Assembly: GCF_001578805.1 (NCBI RefSeq)
Contig: NZ_KQ969159.1
Span: forward strand, 186,385-220,516
DNA from: Streptococcus sp. DD10
GTDB taxonomy: Bacteria > Bacillota > Bacilli > Lactobacillales > Streptococcaceae
Length of the DNA stretch: 34,132 bases
Reading direction: 5' to 3'
Shown one piece after another: positions 27,499-34,132 of the stretch; within the stretch, counting starts at the first letter, position 1; each line of letters begins with the position of its first letter. The notes beneath the pieces were generated by a model. It made no database searches. It was not told the origin of the DNA and worked only from the letters and a program-made list of their open reading frames with translations. Made by a program: the position numbers and the translations under genes.

Positions 27499-30074
27499 AT
27501 GAAAAAAACTTTAAAATTTTATTTTAAAAAGCACTGGACTTACTGGCTAGCTTTCTCACTTCCATTTTTTATACTATTTTTTGTCTATCTAGCCAACGGC
27601 ATCTACTGGGGCAGTGAAACTTCACCTCTTCTTGGAGATGGATTTCACCAGTATGTTATTTTTGATATCGCGCTCAGAAATATCCTCCATAACAATTCAA
27701 GTATTTTTTATACCTTTACTAGTGGGTTAGGATTGAATTTCTATGCTCTTTCAAGCTACTATTTAGGTAGTTTTCTATCACCTTTAGTCTATTTTTTTAA
27801 CTTATCATCTATGCCAGATGCTATTTACTTATTTACACTCTGTAAATTTGGGTTGACAGGTTTGACAAGTTACTATTCTTTGAGGAAATTGTATACAAAC
27901 ATCCCAAATTTACTTCTCCTTTCATTATCAACTTCTTACTCACTCATGAGTTTTTCAACCAGTCAAATAGAAATTGCAACATGGCAAGATGTTTTTATTC
28001 TCATTCCCTTAATATTATTAGGATTTGATCAGCTCATCCAAAAAAGAAAAAAAACGCTCTATCATATAAGCCTAAGCATTCTGTTTATTCAAAATTACTA
28101 CTTTGGGTATATGGTATCACTCTTCTTGATACTTTGGTATATCACCTACCTTTCTTGGAATTTTAGAACAACTTTAAAACGTTTTTTGGACTTTATACTC
28201 GTTTCTCTATTCTCCGCCCTTACCAGTATGGTGATGCTTCTTCCTACTATTCTAGATTTACAAACACATGGAGAAAAACTTACAAAAATTAACCAAATCT
28301 TTAATTCTGATGCCTGGTATCTAGATATTTTTGCCAAAAATTTCATCGGTTCCTTTGATACAACAAAATATGGATCGATTCCTATGATTTATATCGGTAT
28401 CCTTCCATTTCTACTAAGTTTAATATTTTTCACCTTACCTACCATTAAGTTAAGAGTTAAACTGACCTATTTCTTTATACTTAGCCTATTAGTTGCCAGT
28501 TTTTACCTTCAACCACTCGATCTATTCTGGCAAGGAATGCACGCACCAAATATGTTTTTACACCGCTATTCTTGGTTATTTTCTATTGTCATTCTTTTTA
28601 TGGCCACTGAAACTCTCAATCGTTTGAAAACCCTCACGCTCTCCCGTTTCTTATTTAGTTTTTTATTTTAATCACTGGATTTTTAGCTACGTATTTCTTT
28701 AGAAGTCATTATGAATTTCTAACCGATTATAATTTCGCAGTAACAGTAGAATTTATCATTGCTTACCTTTTCCTTCTTTCCTTATTTACAAAACGAAAAA
28801 TTACCGACAGACTTCTTACTTTCTCTTTTTCTTTCTTTCTTATTTTCGAAATTGGACTCAATAGTCTTTCTCAAGTTGAAGGCATTGCTAATGAATGGGT
28901 TTTTGCCTCTCGTGCTTCCTATTCTAAAAATTTGACTGATATTGAAACTCTTACCAAAAAAATTGAACACAACAATCAAGCATTTTATCGTTCTGAGTTC
29001 ACTGATCCTCAAACAGGGAATGACACAATGAAATATAATATCAATGGAGTTTCTCAATTTTCATCTGTACGTAATACCTTAACTAGTTCAACTTTAGATA
29101 AACTCGGCTTTTATTCCCCAGGTACCAATCTGAACCTTCGATATCAAAATAATTCTATCATTATGGATGTTATCTTTACTATAAAATATAATTTATCAGA
29201 ATTTGAGATAGATAAAAAAGGATTTACTCGAGTTACAACAAGTAATAAGGTTAATTTGTTTGAAAATTCCAATGCTCTAGGACTTGCTATTCTTACTTCA
29301 ACTCCTTATGAAGATGTTAAATTTGATCATTTAACGCTAGACAACCAAACCAAATTTTTAAATCAATTGAGTAATCAACAACTAACATACTATTATCATC
29401 TAAATGCATTTTCAGATGATTCGGTGACCACTATGGGAAATCGTCAAACGATTAAACAAGACGCTTCGACTAAAATGACAAAAGCTTCTTATACAGTTGA
29501 AGTTCCAGCTGACCAACAAGTATATCTTACTCTAGCCAATTTAAATTTTACAAATCAAAATTACAAAGAACTAGATATTACAGTTCAAGGTAAAAGCTAT
29601 CACTATAAAACAAATAATGTCTTTCCATTTTTTAATATCGGTTATTTTTCAACTGCTCAAACGATTACAATTGAGATTAACTTCCCTGAAAATAGTGAAG
29701 TCTCCTATAATACTCCTGAGTTTTATGGGCTTAACCTAGATAATTTTCAAACGGCTATTGCAACTCTACAGAATAAAAACGTTGAAACAAAAGTAAACGG
29801 AAACTTTGTTACAACAAATTATAACACAGAGAAAGACGCTTCACTCTTTTATACCATTCCTTACGACAAAGGATGGACTGCTACAGTAAATGGTCGTTCT
29901 GTCCCAATTAGACAGGCACAAACTGGTTTTATGGCAGTGGACGTCAAAGCTGGCTCTGGACAAGTTCAACTACGTTTTGTTCCAAATGGATTATTTAATG
30001 GAACCATTCTCTCTCTTATAGGTTCTTTTTCCTTTATTATTTATCATTTTTTCACCAACCGAAAACAAAAGTAA
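27499..30074 (+). pseudogene. YfhO-family membrane protein, interrupted by an apparent 1-base deletion
   Basis: The ATG at 27499 (CAAGGAAAAATA upstream) opens 390 codons of multi-pass membrane sequence (KHWTYWLAFSLPFFILFFVY; SYYLGSFLSPLVYFF; MFLHRYSWLFSIVILFMATE), ending at TAA 28669-28671. If one T is restored in the TTTT run at 28666-28669, the frame continues without a stop (LITGFLATYFFRSHYEF...) to 30074, through a soluble beta-rich domain (about residues 480-830; FYTIPYDKGWTATVNGRSVP) and a final membrane helix. The joined product is about 858 residues, as expected for YfhO, a GT-C-fold family linked in Bacillus to glycosylation of lipoteichoic acid. As written, the gene encodes only the N-terminal half. 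Confidence 0.85.
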
Positions 30075-30101
30075 TACTGAACAATATTTTCAATGTACTT
30101 C

Positions 30102-30137
30102 AAAAAGAGCATGGACTTTTCTTGTCATGCTCTTTTT
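30102..30137 (+). terminator. Terminator of the yfhO-like gene
   Basis: Perfect 12-bp stem AAAAAGAGCATG / CATGCTCTTTTT with a 12-nt loop, 27 bp after the stop codon. Confidence 0.9.
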
Positions 30138-30186
30138 AAAATATACAATTTTTATCCAAACTTAATCTCAATCGTTTCAAATGAAA

Positions 30187-30208
30187 AAACTACTCTTAGG
30201 AGTAGTTT
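30187..30208 (-). terminator. Terminator downstream of tRNA-Glu
   Basis: On the minus strand AAACTACTC pairs with GAGTAGTTT around CTAA, followed by TTTC. It lies five bases past the tRNA 3' end. Confidence 0.85.
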
Positions 30209-30212
30209 CAGA

Positions 30213-30284
30213 TAGTCCGTACGGGATTCGAACCCGTGTTACCGCCGTGAAAAGGCGGTGTCTTAACCCCTTGACCAACGGACC
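30213..30284 (-). tRNA. tRNA-Glu (anticodon TTC)
   Basis: 72 nt on the minus strand. The acceptor arm is GGTCCGT / ACGGACT with a G-U at position 1 and discriminator A. The anticodon arm CCGCC-TTTTCAC-GGCGG carries TTC, and the T arm is CACGGGTTCGAATCCCGT. CCA is not encoded. This tRNA is one of the substrates of MnmA and MnmG encoded at the left of the window. It lies between yfhO and comE, and co-transcription with comCDE is possible since it follows comE in the same direction after 64 bp. Confidence 0.97.
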
Positions 30285-30348
30285 ATAATATGTCCCTTAC
30301 AGAACATATACTATTATACCAGTTTGAAACGATTTGTCAACTCTTTTT

Positions 30349-31101
30349 TCATTTTTTTTCCTTTTCTTGCATTATTTTTTTTAACTGTCCCACCTTTAAG
30401 CGAGAAATAGGAATACGAGAACCTCCATAAAAAACAATTTCCTTATTTTTATTATCATATCCTTGTATATGATTAATGTTGGCTAGAAATGATTTATGAG
30501 GAGAAAAAAAGTGCTGACTGTTTTGATCCTTCTCCATAATGTCCACCAGAGTTCCTCGAAACTCTCTAGACATATTTTTTCCTACCACACGTAATTTATT
30601 GGTAACACCAGTTGTTTCGATATAATAAATATCATGGTAAGGGATACTAAACTTACTCCCCCTAAAATCGTACTCAAAATAATCGACAACCTGATCATTT
30701 TCAATTAAGGTTTGACGTGTATATTCCACACAATCTTTAATACGTTCTTTGAAAGCTAAATTCCCCATTTCTTTTTCAATAAAATCCAAAGCAGCAACCT
30801 TATAACTATACGTCATCGTTGCAAATTCTGAATGAGTCGTTACAAAAACAATGACAGCATAAGGATTATGGGCACGAATAAATTGAGCAACTTCAAACCC
30901 CTTTCGCTCTTCTCCTTTAATATCAATATCTAAGAAATACAGCTGATTAATCTCATCCGCTTCAACGTACTCCTCAAACTCTTGAATCTTTCCTGTTGTT
31001 GTTACTTCAATAACCGTTTCCAGTTCTTCAGCAATTTCTTTTAAAGCTGTTTCAATTCGTACTTGATGCTGAATCGTGTCTTCTAAAACTAATACTTTCA
31101 T
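30349..31101 (-). CDS. comE: Competence response regulator ComE
   Basis: A 250-residue regulator. The receiver domain (about 1-120) has acidic E7/D8 and phospho-acceptor D58 (LYFLDID). The LytTR DNA-binding domain (about 142-245) contains DIYYIETTGVTNKLRVV and HKSFLANINHIQGY. Phosphorylated ComE binds paired direct repeats and switches on comCDE, comAB and comX. It begins immediately after the comD stop codon (adjacent bases), so the two are translated together. Length equals the pneumococcal protein. Confidence 0.98.
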   Translation of the reverse strand: MKVLVLEDTIQHQVRIETALKEIAEELETVIEVTTTGKIQEFEEYVEADEINQLYFLDIDIKGEERKGFEVAQFIRAHNPYAVIVFVTTHSEFATMTYSYKVAALDFIEKEMGNLAFKERIKDCVEYTRQTLIENDQVVDYFEYDFRGSKFSIPYHDIYYIETTGVTNKLRVVGKNMSREFRGTLVDIMEKDQNSQHFFSPHKSFLANINHIQGYDNKNKEIVFYGGSRIPISRLKVGQLKKIMQEKEKK

Positions 31102-32469
31102 TTAAAATATTCCTTCCTTTTCAATACTGATCACTTGAGTAAAGAAATCTTTAGTAATTTCTGTATCCAACAGGATATTCTCATAGTTATCAATGATTTT
31201 CTTAACCGTTGGTAAGCCCAATCCACGGTGACGCCCTTTAGTTGAATATCCTATCTCATAAACATCCTCATAACGAAGTTCTCCACGTTTACGAGAGTTT
31301 TTCACCACAATAACATAGCGATTTGGAAGATCAATAACAGATATCACTACTTCTTTTGAGTACGAATCATAGGCTCCCTCCAGAGCATTATCAAAGATTA
31401 TATTTGTCATCCGCACTAGATCCAGCATCTGGATAGGCAAGCGACCAATGTAGTCCTTGATATCCAAGGTTAGATTCAACCCATATTCCTCCGCTTTAAT
31501 AGCCTTATCCATCAAAACACTACGCAAAGCATTATCGCCAATATTATTTAGTTCAAAAATCGTAAACTTTTCTGCTCCTAAGTGAGAATTGGCCGTTTCC
31601 AAAACATCCCGATGAATAGCCTTAATCTCCTCTAAATCTCCACTATCAATGCTGAGACTTAAACTGGTTACCATCCCAGCAAAATCATGCCTGAACCCCC
31701 TAACTTCGTTATACAATGAAACAATCTTGTCTGTATAAGACTGTAAATTTTCCTGATTTTTCTTTTGTCTCTCCAGCTCTTCCTTATTTTCATAATCCTC
31801 TCGTCTCCCACGAACATAAAACATGAGAACAAAGAAAGCCATAAAACAAATTGTTGCTAAAATACTACCAAAACTATCAAAACGATCCGTCTCTCCTAAA
31901 GAATAACTACATACCAATACAATATAAATCAAGATAAGAAATCTTTTGGATGTTTTCAATAATTTGTTAAATTCCGCTGATTTCTCTTCAAAATAGGTAT
32001 AATCAAATGTCCATATTTTGTTAATATACTTTGAAAAAATAAGTACAGCTAAACTTAAAAATAATAAAAGATATGGAAAATACTCCTCAACCAGCTCATC
32101 TCCCACTAATGACGAAAGGAATACCGAAAATAAATCTGCTGAACTTTTTATAGTTAAATATATTACAAGTGTCAGAAACATCAAAAAGTCCGATTTTATA
32201 CTATAATTTTTTTTCAAACCAAGATAAAGAGCCATTGGAGATACTAAAAACAATAATGAGCGAAAAATTAAGAATAACCATTCTATCTCTAAAAAAACAG
32301 ATATGAATAATCCTGTTAAATCCCAGCCAAAGAGTGAAAGGAAACAATAGACGTAATAAATTTTCTTAACTGATTTTAATCCGATCTGCTTGCTAAAATC
32401 TCCCATCGCATATGTTTGTGCAAAGAAAGAAAAGAATAATAAAATAATCCTTACAGTTGTCCAAAACAT
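31102..32469 (-). CDS. comD: Competence histidine kinase ComD (CSP receptor)
   Basis: A 455-residue HPK10-family sensor. Six to seven N-terminal membrane helices (to about residue 220) sense the competence peptide. A coiled segment (about 225-255) leads to the phosphorylated His261 in RGFRHDFAGMV. The ATPase part has the N-box MTNIIFDNALEGAYDS and G-box GLGLPTVKKI. It is slightly longer than the 441 residues of pneumococcal ComD. The ATG shares one base with the comC stop (TAATG). The N-terminal sensor half should be matched to the unusual CSP encoded upstream. Confidence 0.97.
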   Translation of the reverse strand: MFWTTVRIILLFFSFFAQTYAMGDFSKQIGLKSVKKIYYVYCFLSLFGWDLTGLFISVFLEIEWLFLIFRSLLFLVSPMALYLGLKKNYSIKSDFLMFLTLVIYLTIKSSADLFSVFLSSLVGDELVEEYFPYLLLFLSLAVLIFSKYINKIWTFDYTYFEEKSAEFNKLLKTSKRFLILIYIVLVCSYSLGETDRFDSFGSILATICFMAFFVLMFYVRGRREDYENKEELERQKKNQENLQSYTDKIVSLYNEVRGFRHDFAGMVTSLSLSIDSGDLEEIKAIHRDVLETANSHLGAEKFTIFELNNIGDNALRSVLMDKAIKAEEYGLNLTLDIKDYIGRLPIQMLDLVRMTNIIFDNALEGAYDSYSKEVVISVIDLPNRYVIVVKNSRKRGELRYEDVYEIGYSTKGRHRGLGLPTVKKIIDNYENILLDTEITKDFFTQVISIEKEGIF

Positions 32470-32612
32470 TATTTTCTCCGGCTAAACAATCCATTTTTAT
32501 TAAAGGTGAATCGTCCATCCCCACCAATCACCTGCACCAGTTCTTTTTCATCCAAGCTAGCAAACTGATTTAGATTCGCGAATGTCGTTATTTGTTTTTG
32601 TGTTTGTTCCAT
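32469..32612 (-). CDS. comC: Competence-stimulating peptide precursor ComC
   Basis: A 47-residue precursor. The leader MEQTQKQITTFANLNQFASL, then DEKELVQVIGG, ends in the Gly-Gly site (residues 30-31) cut by ComAB. The predicted mature peptide is DGRFTFNKNGLFSRRK (16 residues): acidic first residue, Arg3 and a basic end, as in other Mitis-group CSPs, but a different middle from pneumococcal CSP-1 and CSP-2 (17 residues each). The ATG (32610-32612) follows GAGGGTGACTC. The stop overlaps the comD start by one base. Transcription is driven by the ComE-box promoter at 32661-32728. Confidence 0.96.
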   Translation of the reverse strand: MEQTQKQITTFANLNQFASLDEKELVQVIGGDGRFTFNKNGLFSRRK

Positions 32613-32660
32613 GAGTCACCCTCAAACTTTCTTTTTTCTTGTAAATTACCTTACAGGAGT

Positions 32661-32728
32661 AGTATACCCTATAATCTCACGTTTGTGAGCGAGTTGCCCT
32701 CAAATGTTACATTTTGGTCCCTAAATGT
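32661..32728 (-). promoter_or_regulatory. ComE-dependent promoter of comC (proximal module)
   Basis: On the minus strand the direct repeats ACATTTAGGG (32719-32728) and ACATTTGAGGG (32697-32707) are two helical turns (21 bp) apart, the standard ComE box. The -10 TATACT (32661-32666) lies 30 bp downstream, and the leader contains CTGTAAGGTAATTTACAAG. Confidence 0.9.
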
Positions 32729-32768
32729 CTTTTTAGATTTTGCTACTTGTAAGTAACTTACAAAAACT

Positions 32769-32835
32769 ATTATAGCGGATTTATAGAAAAATAGTTTCTT
32801 TTTCCCTCAAATGTCATTTTTTGGTCCCTAAATGT
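32769..32835 (-). promoter_or_regulatory. Second ComE-box promoter module (distal, duplicated)
   Basis: A second full module 107 bp upstream: ACATTTAGGG (32826-32835) and ACATTTGAGGG (32804-32814), with the same 21-bp register. The -10 TATAAT (32769-32774) is 29 bp downstream, followed by the perfect palindrome TTGTAAGT-T-ACTTACAA (32747-32763, minus strand) at the place where module 1 has its similar sequence. The core repeats are identical in both modules. Confidence 0.85.
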
Positions 32836-32962
32836 CATTTTTTCTATTTGAAAACGCTTTAAAGAAGGGGGCAGGCAAGTAAAACTCTTCTATCATTCTG
32901 ATAAGTTCAAAGTTCCTACATATTCTTACATAGTGTTCATTTAACCTGATTTTTAAAATGTA

Positions 32963-32990
32963 CAAAAAAGCGTGGCAGACTTGTCACGCT
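32963..32990 (-). terminator. Terminator upstream of the comC promoters
   Basis: On the minus strand AGCGTGACA pairs with TGCCACGCT (9 bp, one G-U), followed by TTTTTT (32963-32968). It would stop transcription arriving from the IS side and insulate comCDE. The stretch 32841-32962 holds nothing else recognisable. Confidence 0.75.
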
Positions 32991-33133
32991 AACTTTGATG
33001 ACTCTATAATATTTGTAGTGGGTAACCCCCTATAGATATTATGGAGCCTATTTTATTGTAGAAAAAAAGTCCCATAAGATCTATAATGAAAAGCGACGAA
33101 ACCATCATTAGAAAGAATCATATGGAATAAATG

Positions 33134-33155
33134 AACAGTCAGGGGAGTGACTGTT
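33134..33155. repeat. Hairpin 1 in the IS (AACAGTCA / TGACTGTT)
   Basis: An 8-bp perfect stem with loop GGGGAG, with outer GAAT/ATTC pairing (33125-33128, 33157-33160). It lies directly after the abortive transposase start and before the first homologous coding stretch. Confidence 0.7.
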
Positions 33156-33645
33156 AATTCCTGAGCCTAAAAATAAAAAAGCGAAAATTTTATCACAAAA
33201 CTACTCGATATCAAAGACCCTAATATCCAAATTCTATATATCATCAATAAGGATACACACAAGGAAATCATCGCTAAACTGGACTACGAGGCCCCATCTT
33301 GTCCTCATTGCGGAAATCAAATGAAGAAATATGACTTCCAAAAACCTTCTAAGATTCCTTACCTTAAAACAACTGGTATGCCTACTAGAATTCTCCTTAA
33401 AAAGCGACGTTTCAAGTGCTATCAGTGCTCTAAAATAATGGTCGCTGAGACTTCTATCGTCAAGAAAAATCACCAAATCCCTCGTATCATCAACCCAAAA
33501 ATTGATCAAAAGTTGATTGAAAAGGCTTCTATGCCCGATATTGCTCATCAGCTGGCTATTTCAACTTCAACTGTCATTCGCAAGCTCAATAACTTCCGTT
33601 TTAAGCATGATTTTTCACACCTTCCTGAAATTATTTCTTGGGATG

Positions 33646-33675
33646 TTGAAACAGTCGTGGGAGTGACTGTTTCAA
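33646..33675. repeat. Hairpin 2 in the IS (TTGAAACAGTC / GACTGTTTCAA)
   Basis: An 11-bp perfect stem with loop GTGGGAGT. The transposase reading frame changes here: residues after SWD are replaced by VETVVGVTVSIGR and a stop. Confidence 0.75.
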
Positions 33676-33881
33676 TCGGGAGATGAGCTTTATTGAGCAG
33701 TTTTTTAACATCCTAAATGTCATCACAATCCTAGACAGACGGACTCAAGCAAGGATCCGCAATCACTTCCTCCGTTACCACCACTCTATTAGAAAACAGG
33801 TTAAAATCATTCCCATAGATATGTCTAGTCCTTATTGTGACTTGGCTAAACAGCTTCACTTTCGAATTTCTAGGCTCAGGC

Positions 33882-33906
33882 TAAAACAGTCCACTGGACT
33901 GTTTTA
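33882..33906. repeat. Hairpin 3 in the IS (TAAAACAGTCCA / its reverse complement)
   Basis: A 12-bp perfect inverted repeat around a single C, 25 nt in all. It has the same length and outer TAAAA/TTTTA as the hairpin at 6837-6861, and the transposase frame changes just after it. Confidence 0.75.
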
Positions 33907-34132
33907 CTCCAACATCTTAGCCGTGATATGAGTCGTGTCCGTGTTCAAATCATGAATCAGTTTGATCGAAAAACCCATGAATATCGAGCTATAAAACGCT
34001 ACTGGAAGCTCATCCAACAAGATAGCCGTAAACTAAGTGATAAACGTTTTTATCGCCCTACTTTTCGTATGCATCTAACCAACAAAGAGATTCTAGACAA
34101 GCTTTTGAGCTATTCAGAAGACTTGAGACACT

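Larger units (their letters stand above)
32998..34132 (+). mobile_element. Decayed ISL3-family element (IS1167-like), runs off the window
   Basis: The left end is placed at the GACTCTATAATATTTGTAGT sequence (33000-33019), which resembles ISL3-family terminal repeats. It is itself part of a larger palindrome: CTCTATAATAT (33002-33012) pairs with ATATTATGGAG (33036-33046). The transposase remnant follows. The right end is outside the window, and target-site duplications cannot be checked. Confidence 0.7.
33122..34132 (+). pseudogene. ISL3-family transposase remnant with three hairpin-associated disruptions
   Basis: ATG GAA TAA at 33122 is immediately closed. From about 33190 a frame reads KLLDIKDPNIQILYIINKDT, then a zinc-ribbon (CPHCGN ... 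FKCYQCS) and helix-turn-helix (MPDIAHQLAISTSTVIRKL) typical of ISL3 transposases. It stops at 33686. A second frame (33683-33931) gives the central catalytic region (NHFLRY, KIIPIDMSSPYCDLAKQL). A third (about 33915 to the edge) gives LSRDMSRVRVQIMNQFDRKT ... KLLSYSEDLRH. The breaks coincide with three GTC...GAC hairpins at 33134, 33646 and 33882; around the third, the expected DRFH-type catalytic segment is missing. The element cannot encode a working enzyme. Confidence 0.88.

Overview
This window is low-GC Firmicute chromosome and almost certainly comes from a Mitis-group Streptococcus (S. mitis / S. oralis / S. infantis type). The evidence is a comCDE competence locus with a double-glycine CSP precursor, a BOX repeat (boxA-boxB-boxB-boxC), a decayed ISL3-family (IS1167-like) transposase, the gene order rodZ-like/pgsA/ecfA1A2T and yaaA-recF/guaB/trpS/ABC-F/yfhO/tRNA-Glu/comEDC, and LysM wall proteins next to sdaAB-sdaAA.

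Layout. 1-2380: the start of an NAD(P)-binding oxidoreductase (minus), then a HAD phosphatase and a LacI-family regulator (plus). The HAD/LacI promoter carries a 14-bp palindromic operator between -35 and -10. 2386-2586: BOX element. 2668-7107: mnmA, two Nudix genes and mnmG (minus); mnmA and mnmG are tRNA wobble-uridine modification enzymes. A predicted mnmA promoter lies about 340 nt upstream of the start codon, and the leader is packed with short inverted repeats. 7162-9644: a decaying bacteriocin-like island with a double-glycine peptide gene, a small immunity-like membrane protein, a frameshifted membrane-protein gene and a broken Rgg-type regulator. 9661-11209: two membrane-protein genes and a LysM/Apf-like secreted protein. 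11479-13668: sdaAB-sdaAA-HAD operon (serine deamination). 14135-14724: a second LysM protein, frameshifted. 14905-21257 (minus): M16 peptidase pair, rodZ-like, pgsA and ecfA1-ecfA2-ecfT. 21412-22895: yaaA-recF. 22938-25607 (minus): guaB and trpS. 25815-30074: ABC-F ATPase and a YfhO-family membrane protein split by a frameshift. 30213-32612 (minus): tRNA-Glu, comE, comD, comC. 32998-34132: decayed IS.

Points of interest. (1) Five short hairpins share a GTC...GAC core. Two are in the mnmA leader and three interrupt the IS transposase. Two of them have identical 25-nt architecture and differ by compensatory base changes, which looks like a family of very small palindromic elements. (2) The comC promoter, including the ComE direct repeat, -10 and a downstream palindrome, is present twice in tandem. 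(3) The predicted CSP is 16 residues, DGRFTFNKNGLFSRRK, unlike the common pneumococcal pherotypes. (4) Three normally intact genes (LysM protein, rodZ-like, yfhO) each appear to lack one base in an A/T run, so phase variation or sequencing error must be separated. All assignments are from reading the sequence; no database search was run.
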